Positions 35,415-45,500 of a stretch of DNA of 46,195 bases are shown piece after piece (the first letter of the stretch is position 1; every line of letters starts with the position of its first letter). The stretch is from NCBI GenBank assembly GCA_001598975.1, contig BBXU01001786.1, forward strand, positions 1 through 46,195. Reading direction: 5' to 3'. A program made the position numbers and the translations under genes. Origin of the DNA: Parachlorella kessleri (taxonomy: Eukaryota; Chlorophyta; Trebouxiophyceae; Chlorellales; Chlorellaceae). The notes under the pieces are model-generated. The model searched no databases, was not told the DNA's origin, and saw only the letters and a program-made list of their open reading frames with translations.

Positions 35415-35595
35415 CTCAGGTAGTGAGACAGCTTTGTTTTTGGTCTGGCATGCATGGGTAAGCCAGGGGAAAGGCAAGGTGGCTGGCTGGTGAGTCACAT
35501 GACTTCAGATTTATCATCCCCCCCCCCCCCCCCCATGCATGCATGGCCATGGCTGTTAAAGTACACAAATCAGATCATATATATTTGTTTTTGTA
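35415..35595. promoter_or_regulatory. Divergent promoter region with a 17-base poly-C run
   Basis: 181 bases between opposed start codons. It contains C17 at 35518-35534 followed by CATGCATGCATGG-type repeats (ATGCATGCATGGCCATGG, about 35535-35552) and an AT-rich TATATATTTG at about 35578-35587. Confidence 0.45.
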
Positions 35596-36722
35596 ATGGC
35601 TGCGGCGTGCTGGGCAAGGTGCCCTTGTTGGCTCAGTTGGGGGCCACACCCCGGGGGAATCCTCGCCAGCTCTTCTGCTCGCCGCTCTTGTTTCCCGCAC
35701 CATGCCTTCCTTGTAGCAGCAACGGCCGCCTCGCTGCATGATGCCAGAACCCAACCCCCTTGGAGCTCGAGGTGGGCTGCCATGGCTGCCAGCCAAAGGG
35801 TTTGCAGGCCCGTGTTCAGAGGCACCCGTTGGTGCAATTTCGTTTCTTCAACACCTTGATGTGCGAGAGTACCACAGCTTACACCAGGATGTGGGGAGGA
35901 GCGAAGCCTGCCCTATAGCTGACTGACCCTGCACCTTGCAGTGCCTGCAAAGGTTATGGGCTGTGGCCACTGCTTCTGCAGGGAGCCAGCCTCTGAAACA
36001 GACCGGCAGCACCACGCCCGCTTACTGGAAGCCTGCGTTAAGGCAGCAAACCAGTGTGACCTCCACTTGGGACGAGCCCAAGTTGAGCACCGCCTGCAGC
36101 AGCTACTGACGCTTCTGCCAAAGTTGCGGCCCTGGCTGGACGGTCTCGACAATGGCCTGTTAGCCGCGCTGCTCATTGACCCCCCAGCACTGCAGCGCAA
36201 GCTCATGGAGCTCAAGGCCATCTTGCCAGGGGCTGACGTGGGTCTGCTGGTGGCGAGGCAGCCTGGCGTGCTGTTTGAAGAGACGGGAAGTGTGCAAGTC
36301 CTGCTGGACAGGCTGTGTGAGGAGAAGGGCATCAAAGACTTGAACCAGGCGCTCCAGGAGCAATTCAGGTGGGCCGCTAGACTGCTGTTCGGTATTTGTT
36401 TCCGATGGCAGGTGTTTCCAATGGCAGGTATTTAGAGGTGAGGTATGGGAGTACTGTATGGACAGTGCTGGATGCATGGGTATGCTCTGTGGCTTGCCTG
36501 ATGGTATAGCTGGGGCTTGTCTTGCGTCTCATTCGCCGACTGCCATGCAACACGTGCCGTCAGTGTCCCAGCCATGCATTGCTTTGGGCATGCCTTACAT
36601 TATGACCAGCGCTATGATCTGCTGCATGATGTGCCGGCGCATGATGGGGTGTGTGGATGTGGTGCAGGCTCATTTGGGACATCATAGCCTACCTCCACTT
36701 CTCAGGAAAGGGCATGTTATAG
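35596..36722 (+). CDS. Small mTERF-like, probably organelle-targeted protein
   Basis: Tentative three-exon model, in phase: 35596-35771, 35982-36368 and 36668-36722 (TAG), 205 residues. The N-terminus (MAAACWARC... with several Arg, Ser and Ala, few acids) looks like a chloroplast or mitochondrial transit peptide. The second exon encodes helical repeats of mTERF style: LAALLIDPPALQRKLMELKA, then DVGLLVARQPGVLFE and VQVLLDRLCEEKGI. mTERF proteins bind nucleic acid in organelles and affect transcription termination, splicing or translation. Only about two to three repeats are visible, well below the usual six or more, so this is either a short member or a partial model. Exon 1 end and exon 3 are chosen by splice sites and phase alone; an alternative donor at 35831 is possible. 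Confidence 0.5.
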
Positions 36723-37244
36723 CCTCCATTCCATAAAAAACAGTGACCACGCATTTCTGTGACATGGATGAGCTAGCAGCAGCGGTTGCATGGGGCTGCT
36801 TGGTGCCTTGCTTGCTGGAATACTCAATGCTTGCCTGTTGCGACCCACCTTTGGCTATCGTACAACCATAGCTATAACCACGGCATTGGGAACGGTTGAG
36901 ATTGATGGCATTGTTTTTCCCTGATACCACTTGTCCATAAGGTCACCTTTGTACTGCGGTTGTAGCTTGTAAGCCTTGCAATATCGCCTGCAAATCTTCT
37001 ATACACCCATGTCTTAGATCCGCTTCGGAGGTGTACTATACTGTTACAAAGTTGTAATGTACTCGTGTGGGTGTCCATACAGTTTCTATGGACTCGAGGT
37101 CCTTAATTATCCCTGTAAATTGTCCTCCTAGCTTAGGACACCGGGCCTCCTTACAGTCATAAACATGCCATATACCAGCTCAGCTCAATGCTTTTTGGTG
37201 TACAGGTAGTTCTACCATAGTCATACGCACATGAAGAACAGATG
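36723..37244. other. Convergent 3' region between mTERF-like and TOPORS-like genes
   Basis: No gene. Contains plus-strand TGTAA at 37053-37057 and 37114-37118 and minus-strand TGTAA (TTACA) at 37044-37048 and 37151-37155, consistent with two transcripts ending here. Confidence 0.6.
37151..37155 (-). terminator. TGTAA polyadenylation signal for the TOPORS-like gene
   Basis: TTACA on the plus strand, 90 bases after the stop at 37245; a second candidate is at 37044-37048. Confidence 0.4.
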
Positions 37245-39914
37245 TCACGTGCCATTAAGCAAGCTGCCCTTCCGTCGATGCTGCCACGCTTGCAATGCAT
37301 GCTGCCTATAGCTCTCAAGCTCTGCTGCCACATGCTCTGCTAGCTGGCCAGCACCCTCACCCCCTGTCAACGGTGGTGCTGCGCGTTCCCTGTGACCCAT
37401 CTCGCTATCCCTGCTGTGGATGCTTTCAAGGGGCTGCTGGCCTCCTCCTCTGTCCTCTGCGGAGGGCCCCTGGCTAGGAGGAATGCCTTGCCGTTCTGCC
37501 GCACTCTCGCCATCTGCCACATTGGCCCCTCCTCCATAGCTAGTCAAGGGCTCCGCTGAATGGGGCCTGCTGTTCAGTATGACAGCAGCCAGGGCTGACT
37601 GCTCCCTGCTGCTGCCTCCTGACCCATTTTTACCCACTGAGCGCTGCTGAGCACCGAAAGGAGGAGCATACCCCACCGCAGCTGGCAGACCTTCTTGGGT
37701 TTCAGCTGTAGCTGCTGCAGCACCGGCAGCAGCATTTGCACAGACGTCAGGGGAGCCCAAGCGCTGCCGCCGGCGCCCTTGTGCCAGCAGGAGCTCTAGG
37801 TAGCCGTCATCATCATCTGACCGGGCCAGAGCGCCCCCAGCGCTGCCGACGTCATGAGATGACTCACCACCATTATCCTGTGATGCCCCGCTGCTACTTG
37901 TGGCTTCGCTGCCTGCTCGGCGACTGGTGCCAGGTGAACCGCTCCCAGGATCCCTATCAGCATCACTGCCCTGCCATCCGCGCCCGACAGCTATTGCCCC
38001 AGCTCCGGCGGCCGCAGCTGCTTGCTGCTCTGCCAGCCGCCTGTCATAAGCAGCCAGACCCAGGCCAGAGGCAACAAAGGCTGCCAGCTCCCAGGCAAAG
38101 CGCTCAGCGTGCTCAAAAACATATGGCCTGGACGCCTCGGCCACAGCTGCTGCCACCGCCTGCGCAGGTAAGCGCGATAGGGTGAACTCAGGGACGCTCT
38201 ATGCACCCAGGCCATGAACCAGGCCACAAGACCACCGACTCTGGCCGCCACTTGGCCAGTTGCCATATCTAACTATCGTGCCAGGACGCAGGCCATGTGC
38301 CCACCCTAGCATTGCCACGTCGTGGGACATGGGCAGCTCAGGCCTCACCTCTGCTGCTGCTCCTGCTGCCCCATCAGCGGCAAAATCACGGCTGGCTGGA
38401 CGCAGCGCCAGCGTTTTGCGCTTCAGGGGCACCATGGGTCCGTGCCCACTGCGCTGCTTTTGCGTCACCGCCCCCTTGGATGCGGGATGCCCGGTCTGCT
38501 GCTGGTTCTCGCGCTCTTCCTGCTGAGAGCTGGCACCTTTGCATCTTCTCATGGAGGCGCTGCTGGGCTGGGCAGCGGAGCGAAGCGTGCCCAGCACATG
38601 CTGGGCAACAAGGGATACGTCATCCTGCCACATCAGCGCCTGCATGGAAGTGAACATCCTGCAATCTCTCGAGAAGTGACTCGGGAGTAGGCCTCGACCT
38701 CCCTGCATACAACAATTCCCTGGTAACTGCACAGCAAGGCAACCCTCAGGAACATACCAACACTTCAGCCACACCAGAAGCAGTGAATATTGTTGTTAGA
38801 CACAGCCCAGTGCAAGGCCGCAGAATTTCCTGCCGTAGTGTCAGGCACCGAAGCAATCACTCTGCGCTCGGTAAACAAACCGCAGAACCCGCGATTATGT
38901 ACTTCACTCGACTCACCCCTACCTGCCAGCTGAAATGTATATCATAATAAAAGCACCAAGTAACAAACTCGGCAGCTTCAAGGAGGAGTCGTCAGTGTCT
39001 GCCTCAACCTATGACTTCACTCCCCTACCTGCAGTTCTCGCTCCACCCAGCGCGTCGCATCAGGCCTGCTGGCGAGCCTAGGCGCCAGTCGCTGCTCCCC
39101 CAGCGCCCTTCTGGCGCCCTCGTCAACAGGCGAGTAATAGACAGAGCGCCGCCGGCGGTGTGCAGAGGTCAGCTGTGAGAAGGAGGTGGTGGGGGCGGCG
39201 GACTTGTAGGCGGCACCCCGTGGCGGAATATCTACTTGCTCCCTCCTGACCATGTGGGAATAATAAATGTTGTAAGTAGCTAGGAATACCAAGAACCCTG
39301 AGTTCAACATGCCCTACAGAGTGCCGCACTGCTTCAGAGCCCAAACCACTATAGCAGACAAGGAGTGCGTCCAACCACACCCAGCCGATCACTGGCAAGG
39401 GAACTCCCTCACCCCAGACACTAAGCTTCCATGCGTATCTTGCTCACCTGAACGCGCTTTCATGGCAGTCAAATATGATGGAGTAATAGGCCTGCTTGCA
39501 GAGTGGGCAGGTGTAGCGCGGCCCTCTCACTGGAGGGTGCCGCCGTTGTGTGTGCGTCCACTCCTTGATGCACTTATAGCAGAATTGGTGGAAGCACGTC
39601 TCCAGGAAAGCCTCCTGCGGCAGTCACCCAGGAAGGCTTGGGGCTTCCCAACCCTCCTGGTGGTTGTCTCAGCCGTGCCAGCTCCTACTGGACAGCATGT
39701 GGCTCCCTGGTGGCATGTGGTCATTCATGAAGACCCTCAGGGAGGGAAGGACTACACCAGCCCACACCGTGCTGTCAAGCGCTGCCTCTAAGGAACTCGA
39801 ACCATAGGAGGCAGCAGAGGGCTCACGGTTCGATGCGTAGTTTCACACCTGTTCGGGAGTGACGCAGTTGAGGCAAATGGCGCACGTGCCTAGGAGGCAC
39901 TCACTCTCTTGCAT
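37245..39914 (-). CDS. TOPORS-like RING-finger E3 ubiquitin ligase
   Basis: Five minus-strand exons join in phase: 39914-39849, 39614-39448, 39245-39029, 38639-38349 and 38159-37245 (TGA), 551 residues. A C3HC4 RING sits at the N-terminus: CAICLNC, then ETCFHQFCYKCIKEW, then YTCPLCKQAYYSIIFDC. After it come DATRWVERELQ-ALMWQDDVSLVAQHVLGTL and, in the last exon, PYVFEHAERFAWELAAFVAS with YDRRLAEQ. These parallel the post-RING helices of TOPORS (the WLKREL...LV..VQHI and F..H..RFI.EF..FA segments). Between and after them are Ser/Gly/Gln-rich linkers. TOPORS proteins transfer ubiquitin (and in animals SUMO) in the nucleus. The RING begins only nine residues after the ATG, so an undetected upstream exon is possible. 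Head-to-head with the THOC7 gene. Confidence 0.83.
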
Positions 39915-40183
39915 GATATACTTGCTGCCCAGGAACTGTGGGCAACCTCAGATCATTCCTGGTGCAAGCCTGCCACGTGGCGGCGCTAGTGGTGGAGTTC
40001 TTTGCTATAGCCTAGCTAGCTGGTTTGATCGATTTGGAGCCTATTGGTTCTTACCAGCTCTTAGAGGAGTCGGCTGACTGTAGCTCAAGTCTGTGCTCGT
40101 ATAGGAACTCTGCTCCACAACAAGCGGGCTAACCCTCCCATTTGCTTCCGTGCTGAACAGACATACCAGTGGTAGTATCCATC
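39915..40183. promoter_or_regulatory. Presumed bidirectional promoter, TOPORS-like and THOC7 genes
   Basis: 269 bases separate opposed start codons. No specific element is recognised. Confidence 0.45.
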
Positions 40184-42053
40184 ATGGCAGTCAACGCAAC
40201 ACCAGAAGAGGAGGCCATCATCAAGAAGCGCTACTTGACGCAGACAGCGGCCACGCAGGCCAACGCCCTTCCACCTTTCAAGAAGCTCACAAAGAGGCAA
40301 GCTCGTCTCCCAAGTTGATATACAGCAGGGGCATGGGTCAGACTACGTGCCTCTGCACCCCAAAGGCCTTGCACCTTTTTGCTAACTACGGCACCTGGCA
40401 GCAACCAGCCCACAGCTGCTGTGTTGCAGGTACTTAGAGTTCTGCCAGGTGGCTGAAAGCGGCACCAGCGAGGAAGCTGAGCGCCTTTATGGCGAGCTGC
40501 TGGCGGACTTGTACGCTGTGCAGTTCCACATGCAGGCAAGCTGGCTGTTGTTTGGGCATGGCTTCAGGGGTGACGGTGCCTAGAGGATAGTATTAGGGGT
40601 TTTGGGCATGACTGCAGGGGTGACAGTGTCTAGAGGACAGCGCGACACTCACTTTGGATAGGCTCAGTCCAGGTGTATGTTACTCCACTGGCTGCCCTCC
40701 AGAGCAGCAAGGTGTGTGACGAAATGTGGTTGTTGTGTGAGGCAAGCGCCCACCAGCTTAGTACAGCCAAAAGCAGCCAAAATGAAACCCTGTTTTCCCT
40801 GCTCGCTTCAACACTGCTCTCCATGCCTACTCCAGTCCGCCTGGCTTTTGCGATCTGCAGAAGCTGGAAGAGATCAGCAATGCCTTCCGCCGGGAGCAGC
40901 AGATGTACCAGGAAGGGCAGGAGCAGCTGCAGGCCTCCATCACGCAGGTACTCCTGCAGCCACTTGCTGCAACCTTGAAAGCCACTCTTGCCTCTGCAGT
41001 ACATTTGCAAGTGGCTTCTTGCCCCAGCGCCCAACAGGCAATTGTAATGGCCTCAGCCCCTTTGCAACTGTAGGCCGCAGTCGCACATGGTGAGCTCAGT
41101 GTTGGCTTGGCCCAACACGTGGCCTTGCGTGGTGTACAGGCTGTGCAGGATATAGAGGACCGGAAGCAACAGCTGGAGCAGGCCCGGACAGAGCTGCAGC
41201 AGAAGAAGGAGTACGAGGTGGGGCACAGAGTCGCTTAGCTAATTGGGATCAGTGAAGTGAAGCGAGTGCAGAAGCAACTGCTGAAGCGAATGCGGAGGTT
41301 TACATTGTGCATGTTGATGCCGGGCATCAGGGCACAGGGATGATCCTTGCGGGCCTGGTGACAAGGTAACCCACAGTCACTACATGCAACTATCTTTGCA
41401 CAGAGAAGCTGGCTAGCTTGCCCTCCCTGGTTGCGCACCCCGTGCTGCAGGTGGTGAAGCGCCAAATAGTGGAGGTGCCCGCCCGGTCCGTGACCCGTGC
41501 TGAGATGGAGGCAGTCAACCAGGAGATCCGCGACATGCAGGTGAGGCGCCCGCCACACCTTGTCGGGCCATGTGAATGTCCAATTCCTTGTCAGGAATCC
41601 ATAGTTATGGTGGTCAAAGGGGAATCCACTTGTAGGTGATTTTTGGCCGGCTCGGTTGTGCAAACGTCGCCTCACCCAGACGTCGTACTCCCTTTTTTTG
41701 ATTGGGGCTTGTCTAGGGACTTATAATGCCCAGACGTAAGGTAGGATGGCCTAGCCTAGCATATACTATGTGAGATATCCATTGGGAATGCAACACGAGC
41801 TGAATGTGCTTTCCTGCAGGCCCAGGCGCAGCAGATAGACACGCTCTCTGATCGCCGCAAGCGCCAGTTTGCGGCGCTTGCCAGCTGCATAGAGGAGGTG
41901 TATGCCACCATAGAGGCAGAAGCACCGCCGGAGGAGGGGGAGGCTGGGGAGGCTTTGTCCCCTGGCGGTGTGGAAACCACGCCAGCAGCAGCGCAGCAGC
42001 AGCAGCAGCAGCAGCGGGGGCGGCAGGAGCCGTCGCCGATGCAGATCGGTTAG
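40184..42053 (+). CDS. THOC7: THO complex subunit 7 (mRNA export)
   Basis: Exons join in phase: 40184-40296, 40430-40535, 40861-40947, 41140-41217, 41451-41540 and 41820-42053 (TAG), 235 residues; an optional 9-base exon at 40703-40711 would add SSK. The N-terminus EEEAIIKKRYLTQTAATQA then PPFKKLTKR closely follows the plant THOC7 start (short acidic lead, II-x-x-RLLT, PLKKL). Long coiled-coil segments follow, including RREQQMYQEGQEQLQASITQ, DIEDRKQQLEQARTELQQKK and RRKRQFAAL, at the spacing seen in THOC7. The C-terminal tail is Glu-rich and then has seven Gln. THOC7 is a coiled-coil component of the nuclear THO/TREX complex, which couples transcription with mRNA export. The first two introns both start with GC (AGAG|GCAAGC and GCAG|GCAAGC), required by phase and homology. 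A TGTAA at 42258-42262 follows. Confidence 0.86.
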
Positions 42054-42257
42054 GGCAGCAGGGTGTGCAGTTGTGGGGCGGTGGTGGCTAGGGAGAGCTG
42101 CATTGCTTTGCCGGTACCTCTCAACTACAGTGCATTTTGCCCGTTCGAATTCTTGAAAGATGGGAGGTTGTAGCTTTTCAGCCATTGCTTTGCCTTTCTA
42201 AGCGATGTTCAAGCTAAAGGGCACTCAACCCATTTCACGGGGTGCAACCACAGCTTC

Positions 42258-42262
42258 TGTAA
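42258..42262 (+). terminator. TGTAA polyadenylation signal for THOC7
   Basis: 205 bases after the THOC7 stop, in the 489-base space before the convergent polymerase gene ends. No gene occupies that space. Confidence 0.5.
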
Positions 42263-42495
42263 CTTTGGGAGTTCCGTGGCAACACTGCACATGCCTAGGC
42301 AGGATATCTGTCAAGTAATTGCAACGTCACCAATACTACTATCAGAAAGCCTAATTTATCCTACTCATGCTACCATGAGATACAAGAACTACCTGGCCAC
42401 CATTACCTACAAACGCTGGCTGCCTCCTACGATCATGGCATGTTACTGCACATGCTGAAAACAACATACTTGCAACCACTCAGAACAGCTTAACA

Positions 42496-42536
42496 CCATC
42501 GCCGCTCTTTTCGCACTACCTGCCACACTTACTAGC
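42496..42536 (+). repeat. Dispersed repeat, short diverged copy
   Basis: TTTTCGCACTACCTGCCACA followed by CTTACTAGCAAACTG resembles the 3' end of the repeat at 3513-3606. It lies just past the stop codon of the polymerase gene. Confidence 0.5.
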
Positions 42537-42542
42537 AAACTG

Positions 42543-45500
42543 TCAGCCCTTGTTCCGGCGCAGGAAGGCATCCATGGGACCCCCCAAGGCTGCCCTACCC
42601 CTCTTGCCACTCCCACCTGCTGCTGTGCCCCTTCCCTGCTGCTTCTGTGCCGGGCCACGCTTCGCTGTAACCTGATGGGCAGGCACTGCACCTAAGCTGC
42701 TGCTGCTACTTCCCCTACCGCTCCCGGCTGCTTTGGCCTCCTGCATCTGCAGCCTTAATGCCAGCGCATAGCTCTCCCTTTCCTCCTTGCTTAGGCCACT
42801 GCCAACATCCACATCAGCTGCTATGGTGCTTCCACTGTTCTTGCGACCACCTATTGGGGCGCCTGCTGCTGCCTCCTCTAGGCTGCTGCTGGTGCTCTGC
42901 AACCCTCTGCCAAACATAGCCTGCAGAGCCAGGGCCTCAGCATTACGATAGGAGGGGCGGCGCACCGAGTCCTCAGCACACGCCGCTGCTGCAGCATGCA
43001 CAGCAGGCTGGTGACCCTGCCGGGGTCGCTGCTGCTGCTCCTGCTGGTGCTGCTGCTGGTGTGGCTGATGTTCTGGACCCTCCTGCCGTTGCTGCTGCCC
43101 ACTTGTGGAAGGTTTGGGCGCTTGCGGGCTGCTGCCGCCAGTACACAGCACCAGCTGTCCTGGTGCCTGCTGCTGCTCAACAGCCCCGGCGACTATAGGG
43201 TCTTCAGCAGAAGGATTCGGTCTATGGCCCGCTGTGCCCCCCTCCAAGCTCTGGCTGGGGCTGGGGTCCTTGGCTGTGAGGAACCCAGCTATGGAGGGCT
43301 GCCAAGCTGGAGGCGCCAGCGCCTTGTTGCTCACGCCGGTGCCTCCCGCTGAGTCAGCAAAGGCCACACCCAATGCGACACGGCTGATGCCCTCCTCAAC
43401 CTTGCTGCTGAAAGCCCCTGTCGCGCATGCCGCTGTTGCTGCTGCTGCTGCTGGTATTGGGAGCAAGGCTAAGTAGCTGTCAATCAGGCAAGCCTCTAGT
43501 GATGGAGGCCAGGACCCATCAGAACTTCTGGCTGCGTTTGGTGCCTCCCCAGCCCCTCCTTGCTCAGGCTGCTGTCGACGTGCTGCTGCACCTGGCCCAG
43601 TGTCCCCCAGGTTGCTACCGCCGGCTGTGGCGCCAGCGCCCCTGAGCCAGGAGCATAGCGTAGCAGGCACGGCGCACGACTTGGAGCGGGGGCTGGCATA
43701 GCCAACACGGTACGCAAGGCAGAGCTTGGCAGGCAGCCGGCCCGTCTCTCCATAATCCTGCAGCACGTCAGGGAGAGAAGCCAGTGAGAGGTGATAAATG
43801 GCCGCCAAAGCTAGTATGATCCCTCACGCCTACTAGGCGCCCTCCATGCCACCTTCTAAGGCACCCTTTTGGAGATGCCTCGCCGGGCCCTGCATGTCCC
43901 AAAGCTGGTACTGGAAACTTTTTCCTCATGAGGAACCCACATACCCTGGACAGAACATGCTCTTCTGTCCACATCTTCCCTATCCCTATGTTGCCCTGCA
44001 GCCCTGGCTCACCTCCAGGAGCCGGGGTAGCAGTGCTTGCACCAGCTCAGCGCACATAGCACGCAGCACGCCGGGGTCGGCTGTGGGCGGGAAGCTCCTT
44101 TCAGAGGTGATGCTCTTGAGGGGGCCCCGTGCTCGGACAGGGGTGTCATCCTGGAAGCAGGAATGCATAGAGATGGACATGAAAAAGCTTCCTATTCGAT
44201 CGAAAATACGTCACCTCCATGACACCATCTGCTGCACTTCAACAGGCCCTTGCAGGATCATCCCTGGCAGGATCATCCAGTATGATACTGGACCTCAAAG
44301 GCATTCCAGGGTGGAAGGAGCCAACAGTTTCTCCCCCAATGCCTGGAACGGAACATGTCTGGTGGAGAGCCAAAAGTGCAAGCAAGCCATAGGAGCAGCC
44401 CTACATGGCACAGCAGGGCGCTGCAATTGTGAGCTGCAGCCCAAGGTGAATGCCCGCACCTGCGCATGCGCCAGGGTCGCCAGGAACGCGCCACGCTGCT
44501 CGCCAAAGCGTGCCGCCAGCTCAGCGGACGCAAAGCGCAGCAGGTCGCCCACCAGCCGCGCCCCCAGGGCTTGCTCCACCTCCTCCCCAAACTTGCCGCG
44601 CAGGGAGGGCACCTTGCGGAGGGGCACGCTTTGCACGAAGCGTGCTGCCTCGCCATCAGGAACCACTGCGGCAAGCTAACAAAAGCATGTGAGCCACTGC
44701 TTGGGAGGGTGTGGATGGGCTGGGCTATGAACGGGGTGCACCAAAAGGACAGCATACCTTGGGTTGGTTGGATAATATCAGGTTGTACAAGGCTCATACC
44801 CAAACCAGAACATAGCGAACGACAGGTAAACAGCCTCTTCTCGGGCAAAGTTTGCGCTCAGAAAATGCTGCCTTGCTTCCTGTCCCTGCTTACTCCTTAA
44901 CCATAGAGGCTCCGTCACACCACGTGAGATTTGCTGCACCCTAACCCAAGCCCATCCCCACTAACACCTACCTGTGAGCCCATCAGGCTTGGCCAGGGGG
45001 CCCGCGAGCCGCGCCACCAGCTTGCTTCTGGCCACACCACATGACAGGGTCATGCCGCCAAGCTCCGCTGCCACGGCTGCCCGCAGCGCTGCTGCCACTT
45101 GGACCCCCCGGCGAAGCTCAGGGTGCAGCCCCACCCACCGCTCCTGCTGCGGCTCGTACCGCTGCTGCTCTTGCATTGGGTTGTGTGGACGTGCTGCGTC
45201 ACCTCCACCGCCGCTCTGCCTGCCCTGCTGTCTGGCTGGACTGTCCCCTAAAAGCAAGGTGGATGAAGGTGGCTGTCCACAAGGGCTGCTGGTGTCGCTG
45301 CTGTGGCTAGAGGCGTACACATACGAAAGGCCTGTGGGCGCCCCTGAGCCATCAGGGAGTTCTTGGCAACAAGTGGAGGAGAGGTCGCACTCCAGGTAGA
45401 AGTCGTCATAGCTAGTCTTCTCCACCTGCTCACAATACACAACAACTCAGGCAACTCAGGCAAAACTCAAGCACATTCTGCATCCAACCCTGTCAGTCCA

